A stretch of 64,000 bases of DNA from Pedobacter psychrotolerans (GTDB lineage: Bacteria > Bacteroidota > Bacteroidia > Sphingobacteriales > Sphingobacteriaceae): contig NZ_SLWO01000001.1 in the NCBI RefSeq assembly GCF_004340665.1, forward strand, positions 746,450 through 810,449, given 5' to 3'. Within the stretch, counting starts at the first letter, position 1. The number at the start of each line of letters is the position of its first letter. Of the stretch, positions 1-7,899 are shown one piece after another. Below the pieces are notes generated by a model that searched no databases, was not told the DNA's origin, and saw only the letters and a list, made by a program, of their open reading frames with translations. The position numbers and the translations under genes are program-made.

Positions 1-24
1 GGGGCTTTAAATAAAATTTAATAA

Positions 25-147
25 ATAATATATAAATACACAGTTACCGGATTAGCAAGTGGCACAACTTACTACGTTCGTGCTTATGCAACAAATTCGG
101 CTGGCACATCCTATGGGGCAGTCACTTCATTCAGAACAGCTTTGTAA
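25..147 (+). pseudogene. Orphan C-terminal tail of a fibronectin type III domain protein
   Basis: The frame ending with TAA at 145-147 encodes YTVTGLASGTTYYVRAYATN followed by a short tail. This is the last strands of a fibronectin type III repeat, as found in Bacteroidota surface proteins. An in-frame TAA lies at 22-24 and there is no start codon before the domain, so only about 40 residues can be read. The domain needs roughly 90 residues, so this is a remnant, or the 3' end of a gene whose frame is broken at or just before the window edge. Sequence left of position 1 would settle which. No promoter or ribosome-binding site is visible. Confidence 0.5.
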
Positions 148-247
148 AAAGCGATAGAGTTCTCATATTCATATAAAGCTACCAACTCAATAAGCAACCT
201 GCCTGAAGAGTTGGTAACTTTGAACATATTGAAGTGATAACTTATCA

Positions 248-1315
248 CTAAGGAATTAACTTCGCTGCACGAAGCTGATCAAAAAGTTCATAAAAGGTTT
301 CCTCCGTATCCTGAAAAACGGTAAAGCCTAATTTTCTGCTTTTTGCCATGTTGGTCATCACCTCAATTGGTCTGCCCAGATCAAGATCTGTATGCCACGC
401 ACTCGCTAATCTGCTCAGCGAAACTTCTTTAAGTCCGTATTTTAGAGCAATTTCTTGCCATTTTTCGCCATCATTGGCCATTTCTTTTTCCAGTGGATGG
501 ATGTCATCATTAAATCCGATGGCTTCTACACCAAAATAATCTGCTATTTTGTTCCATAGTCTACTCCATCTAAAAACATCTCCGTTTACAATATTAAATG
601 CTTCATTTTTCGCAGCCTCTGTAGTTGATGCCCAGATTAATTGCTCGGCCAATATGCGGGCATCTGTTACATCCGATAAGCCGTTCCATTGTGCAGCCGA
701 ACCTGGCCAGGTAAATTTACGTCCTGTTTCTTTACAAATACTGGCGTAAACAGCTAAAGTTGTACCCATATTCATGGCATTTCCTACAGCTTGTCCAATA
801 ACAGTATGTGGCCTGTGAATGCTCCAGGTAAAGCCATCTCTTTCAGCAGCGGCATAAACCTCATCTTCTTGCGCATAATAAAAATTCTCTATATCTAACC
901 TCGGATGCTCTTCACGTAAAGGTGTTTCAGGTAAAAAACCTTCTGATGCATAAGCTTCAAACGGACCTAAATAATGCTTTAAACCGGTAACCAACGCTAC
1001 ATGTTTTACTGATTTTTTTTCTGATAAAACATCCAGAATGTTGCGCACCATTAATCCATTCACCCGAATATTTTCAGCTTCGGTGTCATTCCGCATCCAG
1101 GTGGTAATGTAAACATGTGTTGGGCTTATGTCAGCAAGCGCTAATTTAAGATTATCAATATCCAATAGGTCTGCTGCCACAGGCTTCAGATTTTTAATTT
1201 CGGTATTTGGGTTACGGGCCAATCCATAAGTTTCCCAACCTTTTGTGAGAAGTTTTTCAGCAAGGTTACTTCCTGTTATGCCACTTGCACCGACTACTAA
1301 AGCTATATTTTCCAT
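248..1315 (-). CDS. PRISE-type (progesterone 5-beta-reductase/iridoid synthase-like) SDR
   Basis: A 355-residue NAD(P)-binding protein. The N-terminus has the Rossmann loop VVGASGITGS (residues 7-16). The atypical PRISE active site is intact: GLKHYLGPFE carries the conserved Lys (K113) and NFYYAQED the conserved Tyr (Y146/Y147), instead of the usual YxxxK. Characterised PRISE enzymes reduce activated C=C bonds of enones with NADPH; the substrate here is unknown. The gene is divergent from a Crp/Fnr-type regulator across about 200 bp, and a paralogue lies at 3187-4242. A TAAATTTG box (1374-1381, minus strand) sits upstream. Family assignment is firm, substrate is not. Confidence 0.85.
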   Translation of the reverse strand: MENIALVVGASGITGSNLAEKLLTKGWETYGLARNPNTEIKNLKPVAADLLDIDNLKLALADISPTHVYITTWMRNDTEAENIRVNGLMVRNILDVLSEKKSVKHVALVTGLKHYLGPFEAYASEGFLPETPLREEHPRLDIENFYYAQEDEVYAAAERDGFTWSIHRPHTVIGQAVGNAMNMGTTLAVYASICKETGRKFTWPGSAAQWNGLSDVTDARILAEQLIWASTTEAAKNEAFNIVNGDVFRWSRLWNKIADYFGVEAIGFNDDIHPLEKEMANDGEKWQEIALKYGLKEVSLSRLASAWHTDLDLGRPIEVMTNMAKSRKLGFTVFQDTEETFYELFDQLRAAKLIP

Positions 1316-1373
1316 GATTTTTTATTTAAATATTATGTGACCGAGCTATTCTTCAGGCCTCATTTATGCTATA

Positions 1374-1381
1374 CAAATTTA
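1374..1381 (-). promoter_or_regulatory. Candidate -7 box TAAATTTG for the PRISE-type reductase gene
   Basis: Read on the minus strand this is TAAATTTG, matching the Bacteroidota -7 consensus TAnnTTTG, about 60 bp upstream of the ATG at 1315. No clear TTTG sits at the usual -33 distance, so the promoter may need an activator. The divergent Crp/Fnr protein is the obvious candidate. Confidence 0.4.
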
Positions 1382-1487
1382 AAGCAATGCTGCTGGAATG
1401 ATGATGACCTGTATCAAAAAGTAAAATTGATTTGGATCAAATCTATTTTCAGTATAATAACGTAGCATATTGTTGAGGGTTTACAAT

Positions 1488-1495
1488 TACCTTTG
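1488..1495 (+). promoter_or_regulatory. Candidate -7 box TACCTTTG for the Crp/Fnr-type regulator gene
   Basis: TACCTTTG fits TAnnTTTG exactly and lies 22 bp before the ATG at 1518. It decides the start codon: the longer frame would begin at a TTG at 1470, upstream of this box, and would not be on the transcript. The -33 TTTG is not well placed. Confidence 0.5.
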
Positions 1496-1517
1496 TCATT
1501 CTACCACATCATCACTT

Positions 1518-2099
1518 ATGTTTAATATACTCTTTAACCATATTCAGGAAAAAGTCTCGCTCACAGAGGCCGATAAATTGGCTATATCTCGTTTTTTTGT
1601 GCCTAAAAAACTAAGAAAACGCCAATATCATTTACAAGAAGGTGAAGTTTGTAAATACTTTGCGTTTGTGGTTAAAGGTTTGTTAAGAACCTATAATGTT
1701 GATGGGAAGGGAAACGAACATATCAACTTTTTTGGTTGGGAGGGCTGGTGGATTTCTGATTTTAATAGCTTTTTATCAGAAGAGCCAGCAGAGTTTAACA
1801 TCGATGCCATTGAAGATTGTGAACTGCTTTTAATTTCCAAAGCAGATTACGAAGCACTTACATTAGCCGTGCCTGTGATGGATCGTTATTTTCGAATTCT
1901 TTACCAAAATAGCATCGTTACGAAAGAGCGCCGTTTGATGAGTTCTGTAACGCATACGGCCGAAGAAAAATATCTGGAACTGATGGAATCGAATTCAAAA
2001 ATTTCAGAGCGCCTTTCTCAAAACCTGATTGCATCTTACCTGGGTATTGCGCCCGAAACACTTAGTCGAATTAAAAAAAATCTCTCATCAAGAAAGTAA
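1518..2099 (+). CDS. Crp/Fnr-family transcriptional regulator
   Basis: A 193-residue protein from the ATG at 1518. The N-terminal part is a cyclic-nucleotide-binding-like beta roll (LQEGEVCKYFAFVVKGLLRTY, then ISDFNSFL and the CELLLISKADYEAL exit). It lacks the RxSAT-type cAMP-binding cassette, so the effector is unknown. The C-terminus has a helix-turn-helix, LIASYLGIAPETLSRIKKNL. The gene is divergent from the PRISE-type reductase at 248-1315, which is its likely target by position. This is the short Crp-like type common in Bacteroidota. Confidence 0.85.
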   Translation: MFNILFNHIQEKVSLTEADKLAISRFFVPKKLRKRQYHLQEGEVCKYFAFVVKGLLRTYNVDGKGNEHINFFGWEGWWISDFNSFLSEEPAEFNIDAIEDCELLLISKADYEALTLAVPVMDRYFRILYQNSIVTKERRLMSSVTHTAEEKYLELMESNSKISERLSQNLIASYLGIAPETLSRIKKNLSSRK

Positions 2100-2182
2100 C
2101 CGGCTATTCAAAAAAATATTCATCACTCCTGTACCCGTGCCCTGTTTGAAAAAACAGATTAATGCTGAAATATCTTAATGCG

Positions 2183-2285
2183 AAACAAATTCTCTGTAAA
2201 CAAAAAAAAGTTTACAGGAAAAATGTTTCACTTTTTGTAAACAAATTCTCTGTAAACAAAAAAATATTTACAGGAAAAATTTTTC
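2183..2285. repeat. Direct duplication of a 47-bp stem-loop unit
   Basis: Two copies (2183-2229 and 2239-2285) of the same 47-bp unit follow each other at 56-bp spacing. Copy 1 holds a perfect 8-bp inverted repeat CTGTAAAC/GTTTACAG around an A-run. Copy 2 has the same design with a slightly shorter stem (TGTAAA/TTTACA). They lie between the convergent Crp/Fnr-like and AraC-like genes, so they may act as a bidirectional terminator. They begin right after the short 3' end of the AraC-like gene. Confidence 0.75.
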
Positions 2286-2302
2286 GCTAAATAAAATTCC
2301 AG

Positions 2303-3091
2303 CTACAGTTTCATTAACTTACTCAAATGGCTTTCATCGGTAAGACCAAATTCCTGGGCAATTTGCTTTAATCCAAACCTTCCGCTCGCTAAGCGCTGTT
2401 TAATTAACTGGTTTCGGTAGGTTTTAATGTATTCACGAAGAGTAGAGCCAGTTTGCTTCTTAAAATATGGACCGATATAATCTTTTGTACGGTTAAATTG
2501 CACGGCCATTACAGCAGCCTTAAGCTTTTCTGGCTGATAAATGTATTTATGGATGTAACAAAATACAGCCTGAAGATCTGCACTCCGGTGTGCATTCGAT
2601 TTAATCTCTGGCATATTTCGTTGTAAAATATGCGCAATGGAAAGTGCCTGCATCCAGATCAGTTGCTCATTCCTCAGCAAATCTTCTTTTAATGATATGA
2701 TGACATCAAAAAGCATACTGATGCTTAACTGATCTTGCTGGTCAAAAACAAAAGCAGATAAATGTGTCTCCCGGCTTTTTATCAGGTATTCTAAATGACG
2801 GATGCCTGGATGATCAAAATTTCCATCCTGATAAAGATAAGGATCGATAAATTTCAGGTAGATAAAGCGTGTTTTTTTCTCAACTACAAAGTAATGCGCC
2901 TCCTCGGGACCGATTAGAAAAACCTCACCACCCTTGTAATCTACCTGAACAGAATTAATAAAATGGCAGCCCGATCCATGCTTAATGTAAATTAATTCAT
3001 AATGATTGTGCTGGTGAGGCGGATGCGTCCATTCCTCAACTTCAAAATCAGAAATTTTAAGGGGCTCAAACTGTTTGTATCGTTTAATCAT
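2303..3091 (-). CDS. AraC-family transcriptional regulator
   Basis: A 262-residue protein from the ATG at 3091. The N-terminal cupin sensor shows HPPHQHNHYELIYIKHGSG and IGPEEAHYF. The C-terminal AraC DNA-binding region contains YFKKQTGSTLREYIKTYR and IAQEFGLTDESHLSKLMKL. The protein ends inside what is normally the last recognition region: the usual FKKxxGxTPxxYR tail is absent, and the stem-loop repeat at 2183-2285 starts just downstream. A frame from 3112 adds seven residues, but a TAAATTTG box overlaps those codons, so 3091 is preferred. The gene is divergent from the PRISE paralogue at 3187, its likely target. Confidence 0.8.
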   Translation of the reverse strand: MIKRYKQFEPLKISDFEVEEWTHPPHQHNHYELIYIKHGSGCHFINSVQVDYKGGEVFLIGPEEAHYFVVEKKTRFIYLKFIDPYLYQDGNFDHPGIRHLEYLIKSRETHLSAFVFDQQDQLSISMLFDVIISLKEDLLRNEQLIWMQALSIAHILQRNMPEIKSNAHRSADLQAVFCYIHKYIYQPEKLKAAVMAVQFNRTKDYIGPYFKKQTGSTLREYIKTYRNQLIKQRLASGRFGLKQIAQEFGLTDESHLSKLMKL

Positions 3092-3100
3092 AGATTGATA

Positions 3101-3108
3101 CAAATTTA
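3101..3108 (-). promoter_or_regulatory. Candidate -7 box TAAATTTG for the AraC-family gene
   Basis: Minus-strand TAAATTTG ends 9 bp before the ATG at 3091, giving a very short or absent leader. It overlaps the first codons of the alternative start at 3112, which argues against that start. A -33 element is not obvious. Confidence 0.35.
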
Positions 3109-3186
3109 TCATAGAATTATACCAAAAATGAAAAATATTTCGGTGGAACTTTGATGTGTGAGCATAAGCGCACTTATTAAGTTAAT

Positions 3187-4242
3187 ATGAAACAGAAAAA
3201 TACAGCACTCATAGTGGGTGCAAATGGTGTAATCGGCAGTAATCTGATTGCACATCTGGAAAGTCTGGAAGATTGGGAAATCATCGGACTATCCAGACGA
3301 GGAGGGGAAAATAATGCTAAAACCACTTATCTATCCGTAAATCTTTTAGATGCAGAAGATTGTAAAGAAAAGCTAAAAGGTTTAACAGCCATTACCCATA
3401 TCTTTTATGCAGCATATCAGCACGAAGACACATGGGCCGAATTGGTAGCGCCCAATCTGGCCATGTTAACCAATGTGGTAACCACCATCGAAAAAGTGGC
3501 AACAGGTTTAGTCCACATCAGCCTGATGCAGGGGTACAAAGTTTATGGTGCGCATTTAGGTCCTTTTAAAACACCTGCGAAAGAAACGGATGGCGGACAC
3601 ATGCCTCCAGAATTTAACGTAGATCAGCAAATGTTTTTAGAGAAGCAGCAAATTGGTAAAAGCTGGACATGGTCTGCCTTGCGACCTTCTGTTGTAGGGG
3701 GCACGGCCATAGGTAATCCTATGAATTTAATATTGACAATTGCCGTTTATGCATCCATTTCTAAAACCCTTGGCCTTCCGCTTCGCTTTCCGGGTAAACC
3801 AGGTGTCTACGATAAATTAATGGATATTACAGATGCCGGCCTGCTGGCTAAAGCAACCATTTGGGCAGCAACAAATCCACAGTGCGCCAATCAGGCATTT
3901 AATATTACCAATGGCGATCTTTTCCGCTGGAATGATTTATGGCCGAAAATTGCCCATTATTTTGAAATGGAAGTTGCCCCGCCTTTAACCATGCCCCTGC
4001 AAACTGTTATGGCAGATAAGGCACCGCTATGGGCAAAAATTCAGGAGCAATATGGCCTAGAAAAGCATCTCTATGAACAGGTATCATCATGGGCATTTAG
4101 CGATTTTGTATTTTCATGGGATTATGATTTTTTCTCAGACGGGAACAAGGCAAGGCTCTTGGGTTTTCATGAGTTTATGGATACGGAACAAATGTTTTAC
4201 AGCTTGTTTGATGAGTTAAGGGCTAAAAAGATAATTCCGTGA
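3187..4242 (+). CDS. PRISE-like SDR paralogue with altered active-site tyrosines
   Basis: A 351-residue paralogue of the 248-1315 product. It keeps the Rossmann loop (IVGANGVIGSN), the Lys motif (GYKVYGAHLGPFK, K118) and the structural stretch SWTWSALRPSVVGG. Where the first copy has NFYYAQED, this one reads EFNVDQQM, so both tyrosines are replaced (N144, V145). The catalytic Tyr of PRISE enzymes is therefore missing, which suggests altered chemistry or a binding role. The gene is divergent from an AraC-type regulator with 95 bp between the starts. A GAACTTTG sequence in the spacer is one base off TAnnTTTG. Confidence 0.8.
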   Translation: MKQKNTALIVGANGVIGSNLIAHLESLEDWEIIGLSRRGGENNAKTTYLSVNLLDAEDCKEKLKGLTAITHIFYAAYQHEDTWAELVAPNLAMLTNVVTTIEKVATGLVHISLMQGYKVYGAHLGPFKTPAKETDGGHMPPEFNVDQQMFLEKQQIGKSWTWSALRPSVVGGTAIGNPMNLILTIAVYASISKTLGLPLRFPGKPGVYDKLMDITDAGLLAKATIWAATNPQCANQAFNITNGDLFRWNDLWPKIAHYFEMEVAPPLTMPLQTVMADKAPLWAKIQEQYGLEKHLYEQVSSWAFSDFVFSWDYDFFSDGNKARLLGFHEFMDTEQMFYSLFDELRAKKIIP

Positions 4243-4360
4243 TGGAATATAATTTATGGTATCATTGATTTAATGGTGACGATTAGTCTGCTATAAGCAA
4301 AATTAGATTGATGAAGAAAGGTTTCAAAAACAATCCCTTTCTAAAGCAGGTTATTTCTAT

Positions 4361-5326
4361 ATGGAGATTAAAAAACGAACCATTGTGATAACAGGTGCTT
4401 CAAGTGGAGCCGGTAGGGCAATAGCACTAGAATTTGCCCGTAAGGAAGAGCGATTAATACTTGCTTCACGAAACCTTAACATATTAAAAGAAGTAGCTGA
4501 AGAATGTGAGGCCTTTGGGGCAGAGGTGAAGTGCCTGGAAGTGGATGTATCTGATTATCATGCCATACTCAACCTGGCTGCTGCTGCTGATGAATTTGGA
4601 AGCGGTATAGATGTTTGGGTAAACAATGCTGGGGTATTAGCTGTAGGTGCCTTTGACGAGACTCCAATGGAAGTTTCTGAACAAGTGTTGAAAACCAATC
4701 TTTTGGGTTACATGCATGGCGCACATGCCGTTTTGCCTTATTTTAAAAAGCAGGGTAGAGGTATTCTGATTAATAATATTTCAATAGGAGGATTTTTGGC
4801 TGTGCCGATGGGAGCCGCCTATTCGGCTAGTAAATTTGGTTTAAGGGGATTTGGGCAAGCGTTAAAGGCAGAATTGTCTGCTTATCCTAACATTCATGTT
4901 TGTGATGCCTTTCCAGCTTTTCTAGATAGTCCCGGAATTCAACATGCTGCAAATTATACAGGTAAATATCTGAAGCCTGCTCCACCGGTTTATGATCCGG
5001 AACGCCTGGCACAGGCCATTGTTAGTCTTGCTGACCATCCCAGAAGAGAAAAAATGGTGGGAAGTGTTTCGGTGCTACTGCGCCTTTCGGCAGGGCTTTT
5101 TCCTACGCTCACACAAATGATTGCAGGTATAGTGATTAAAGGCTATCTTAAAAGAGCAGATCCCATTCCAACCACGAATGGAAATATCTTTACACCTGTT
5201 CCTTATGGTAACGCGGTTCATGGTGGTTGGGGGATTCCGGGTAAACCCAAAGCGCACCGAAAATACATTGCTGGTATTGCTGCTTCACTGGCTTTAATTG
5301 CCCTTGTTAAAATAGCAGGAAAATAA
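4361..5326 (+). CDS. Classical short-chain dehydrogenase/reductase with hydrophobic C-terminus
   Basis: A 321-residue SDR. It has the cofactor motif TGASSGAG (residues 11-18), NNAG, a Ser in NISIGG and the catalytic YSASK. The extra 60-70 residues at the C-terminus end in a hydrophobic stretch (IAGIAASLALIALVKIAGK) that could anchor it to the membrane. This layout is typical of SDRs of unknown substrate in soil bacteria. It follows the PRISE paralogue on the same strand after 118 bp and ends at a strong bidirectional terminator. Confidence 0.85.
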   Translation: MEIKKRTIVITGASSGAGRAIALEFARKEERLILASRNLNILKEVAEECEAFGAEVKCLEVDVSDYHAILNLAAAADEFGSGIDVWVNNAGVLAVGAFDETPMEVSEQVLKTNLLGYMHGAHAVLPYFKKQGRGILINNISIGGFLAVPMGAAYSASKFGLRGFGQALKAELSAYPNIHVCDAFPAFLDSPGIQHAANYTGKYLKPAPPVYDPERLAQAIVSLADHPRREKMVGSVSVLLRLSAGLFPTLTQMIAGIVIKGYLKRADPIPTTNGNIFTPVPYGNAVHGGWGIPGKPKAHRKYIAGIAASLALIALVKIAGK

Positions 5327-5354
5327 ACTGCTAATTAAATTCTGATTCAATAAA

Positions 5355-5383
5355 AAACGGCATTTCTTTTTGAAATGCCGTTT
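5355..5383. terminator. Bidirectional terminator hairpin
   Basis: A perfect 12-bp stem AAACGGCATTTC/GAAATGCCGTTT with a 5-nt loop lies between the convergent SDR and YciE-like genes. A-rich sequence on the left supplies a T-run for the minus strand. Confidence 0.85.
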
Positions 5384-5407
5384 CTGATAATTTATTAAAA
5401 GCTTTTA

Positions 5408-6028
5408 TTATTCTGCCGCTGCCTCAGCATTGATAGAACTTACTGCAATTTCAGTTAGTGCTACATCAGTTGCTTTTTCATTTTCCAATGTTTGGCTTAA
5501 TAAATCTGCTACATCCTGATGACCCATGTTTTCGGCGAAAACCTTAAGTGTTCCATAGGTAGCAATTTCATAATGTTCTACTTTTTGTGCCGCTAAAATT
5601 AAACCTGCATCACGAACCATGGTGCCTTTATCTGTTTCAGAAATGATGCCTTCAGCTTCTTCTAAAAGTCCGGCCATTGCCTCGCATTTTTTTGCTGCGG
5701 CTTTCTCACCCAATAGTTCGAAAACCTGTTCAAGCGTTTGGATATGTTGCTGTGTTTCTTCTGTATGTTTTTCAAATGCGGCAATAAGTTCTTCACTGGT
5801 TGCTGCCTTTTTCATCTTTGGAAGTGCCTTTACTAAATGTTTTTCTGCCCAATAGATATCTTTCAATTCATCAACAAAAAATTCATGAAATTCTGAATCT
5901 TCCATTTTGCCAGTTTTAGTTTTAGTAGTTGCCTTTTTACTGGTTGATGCTTTACTGGTTGATGCTTTACTGGTTGGTGCTGTTTTACTGGTGGTTGCTT
6001 TTTTAGCAGTTGTTTTTGTCGTTGCCAT
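5408..6028 (-). CDS. YciE/YciF-like ferritin-fold protein (DUF892) with a Lys/Thr/Ser/Ala-rich N-tail
   Basis: A 206-residue protein. Residues 1-41 are a low-complexity basic tail (repeats of KASTS, KKATTK) resembling histone-like or DNA-binding tails. The rest is the DUF892 four-helix bundle: FHEFFVDELKDIYWAEKHLVKALPKM, FEKHTEETQQHIQTLEQVF, VEHYEIATYGTLKVFAE and LENEKATDVALTEIA, with the Glu/His spacing of ferritin-like folds. Family members are induced by osmotic and general stress; their reaction is unsettled. The basic tail suggests nucleic-acid or anionic-surface binding, which is inference. Confidence 0.85.
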   Translation of the reverse strand: MATTKTTAKKATTSKTAPTSKASTSKASTSKKATTKTKTGKMEDSEFHEFFVDELKDIYWAEKHLVKALPKMKKAATSEELIAAFEKHTEETQQHIQTLEQVFELLGEKAAAKKCEAMAGLLEEAEGIISETDKGTMVRDAGLILAAQKVEHYEIATYGTLKVFAENMGHQDVADLLSQTLENEKATDVALTEIAVSSINAEAAAE

Positions 6029-6234
6029 AGTGTTTATATATAGTATGATGTGTGAATAGAACCCTGTCTATTGGAATAAGGTTTTGGCTATTTTAATCTT
6101 CTTTGCTTTAAGTTCATTGGTTTAATATTCATGAGTTAAAGGCTCATGTTGAAATAAGCAAACTGTTTTGGAAATGCTAAACTTTTAATTCCTGAGGGTT
6201 GTTTTATTAATGGTAACACGTAAAAAAAATTAAT

Positions 6235-6843
6235 ATGAAAGCAAAAGAGCGCTATGATCGCATTCCCGATCAGCAGGAGGGAAGTAAAATTGATGTGGAG
6301 GAAAGCCGCAATTTTGAAACAATAAATGATGCAACTGCTTTTTTTGGAGTAGCCTGTCGCCGTTTATTGAATATTAATCTATGGGGCGAAATATCGGGTT
6401 TGTCCAGTTTCCAACTTTTTGATGAACATGGAAATGAAGTACACCGTGAAGGTATGCAAGGCGATTATATCCGAATTGATATCCCTGGCCCAGGAACTCA
6501 ATCGGGTGATGGTTTTGACTGGGTAAGAATCGAGGAAATTATCCAACATCAGGATGCTGAAGAAGAGTTACTTGCTATTAAGGTTCGCCCTAGTGTAAAG
6601 CCGATGGCTGAAAACACCTCACCCGCACATTTTTTAAAAGCAGAGGCTACCTCAACATTTATTGTTCGCAGGCTGCAAATGATTGTTCAGGCAGAAGAAC
6701 ACGGAAGAAATGAAATAGCAAATACTGATACCGAGAATATGTTAGATAATGCCAGAAACTTATTGGTAGGTGGTGCAGCTAAATTAGGTTTGTCTTATCC
6801 ACAATGGAAGTTACTTGTAAAGGGAATAATGGAACCCGCGTAG
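6235..6843 (+). CDS. Hypothetical protein, about 200 residues
   Basis: A 202-residue soluble protein with no signal peptide or membrane segment. An acidic N-terminus (YDRIPDQQEG) leads into FFGVACRRLLNINLWGEISGLSSFQLFD and a beta-rich part (GDYIRIDIPGPGTQSGDGFDWVRIEEI). A helical C-terminus follows (FIVRRLQMIVQAEEHGRNEIANTDTEN). I do not recognise the family, but the composition looks like a real gene. It has its own terminator at 6871-6903 and sits in a group of likely stress genes. Confidence 0.7.
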   Translation: MKAKERYDRIPDQQEGSKIDVEESRNFETINDATAFFGVACRRLLNINLWGEISGLSSFQLFDEHGNEVHREGMQGDYIRIDIPGPGTQSGDGFDWVRIEEIIQHQDAEEELLAIKVRPSVKPMAENTSPAHFLKAEATSTFIVRRLQMIVQAEEHGRNEIANTDTENMLDNARNLLVGGAAKLGLSYPQWKLLVKGIMEPA

Positions 6844-6870
6844 TATTACATGAAAATTAACAACAATTAA

Positions 6871-6903
6871 ATATCAGAAATAGACTGTTTCTATTTCTGA
6901 TAT
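6871..6903. terminator. Bidirectional terminator hairpin
   Basis: A perfect 14-bp stem (ATATCAGAAATAGA paired with TCTATTTCTGATAT) has a 5-nt loop at 6885-6889. It lies between the convergent 6235-6843 and 6966-7403 genes and is AT-rich on both sides. Confidence 0.8.
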
Positions 6904-6965
6904 AATTTAGCTACTGCTTTTAACTAAACCATTTAGTTGGTTTAAAATATAAAGGCCAAATGGTT

Positions 6966-7403
6966 CTATTTTCTAAAGGCTTTTACCATCGTGGCGGTAA
7001 CCAGTGCGCCCACCAGATAATATGCTACAGTAAGCACTTTTACCTGATTATTTTTCGCAACAGGTTCAGGATTTAATCCCATTGACTTTGGAAGCGTAAC
7101 AGCACCCATGCCAGCCGCTAATCCAGATACAATGCTTCTTGTAAAAACGTTTTTAACATTGCCATTGCCTATCAGGCTATAATAAATGGTATTACTAATT
7201 AAATCTCCGGCAAGCGTTGGGCCATATAAAGCTTTTCCCCGCTTGCCGCCTATACCGAAAAAGTCTAATGCATGGCCAAGTGCTTCTTCGCCTAAGCGAT
7301 CAACACGGGGCACATTTGAACTTTTATTTTTCAAGCTTTCATGTAAAATATTCAGCGCAACTGCTCCGGCAAAGCCTGCTATTAAATTTGTTACCTTGTT
7401 CAT
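6966..7403 (-). CDS. Hypothetical membrane-associated protein, 145 residues
   Basis: The N-terminus is a hydrophobic segment (VTNLIAGFAGAVALNILHESL). A Gly-rich middle (GIGGKRGKALYGPTLAGDLISNTIYYSLIG) and a second hydrophobic C-terminal helix (VLTVAYYLVGALVTATMVKAF) follow. Two to four membrane helices are likely. I do not recognise a named family. It is co-directional with the small acidic gene at 7469-7657 upstream, 65 bp away, so the two may be co-transcribed. Confidence 0.65.
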   Translation of the reverse strand: MNKVTNLIAGFAGAVALNILHESLKNKSSNVPRVDRLGEEALGHALDFFGIGGKRGKALYGPTLAGDLISNTIYYSLIGNGNVKNVFTRSIVSGLAAGMGAVTLPKSMGLNPEPVAKNNQVKVLTVAYYLVGALVTATMVKAFRK

Positions 7404-7468
7404 ATGTTAAGCATTATTTTTACAGGAACCTGATGGCATTCTATTGAACAATTTATTAAACTGATTCA

Positions 7469-7657
7469 TTATTTGTCCTTCCCAGTTTTATCATCTGTTT
7501 CCGCATCAGTCCCAAGTTGTTGTTTTGCCAATTCTTCCGGACTTTCTTCATCACCAGTATAGGCACCATCGGCATCGCTGCCTTTAAGATCATCAACCGG
7601 AATTACACCAACTTTTTTTTCTTTCGATTCTTCTGTTTTATTTTTTTCGTTTTCCAT
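7469..7657 (-). CDS. Small acidic hydrophilic protein, 62 residues
   Basis: From the ATG at 7657 the product is 62 residues, very rich in Glu, Asp and Lys, ending in DAETDDKTGKDK, with no hydrophobic core. It is probably disordered. A longer frame from 7699 adds MPVSYCCIYIKRMI, which looks like intergenic sequence, so the internal ATG is preferred. Short acidic proteins of this kind are common among Bacteroidota stress genes, but no function can be assigned. Confidence 0.5.
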   Translation of the reverse strand: MENEKNKTEESKEKKVGVIPVDDLKGSDADGAYTGDEESPEELAKQQLGTDAETDDKTGKDK

Positions 7658-7899
7658 GATCATCCTTTTTATATAAATACAACAGTATGAAACAGGCAAA
7701 GTTTAGTTTAAATCATATTGTTTAGATTCCATTAAGATGAAAAACTAAAAAGTCTTGCAAAATCACTTTCAGGATCTTCTAGTATGTTAAATATGCTGCC
7801 AGGAACAAAATTTAAAACAATTATGCCAATTATCTCTTTATGTTTTCGTGGTATTATAAAATGAATGTATATTTTGCATACCTTAAATAATTAGATCAT

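Noticed and set aside
1470..1517. Upstream extension of the Crp/Fnr-like gene from a TTG
   Set aside because: The TACCTTTG promoter box lies inside it and the added residues do not look like the family.
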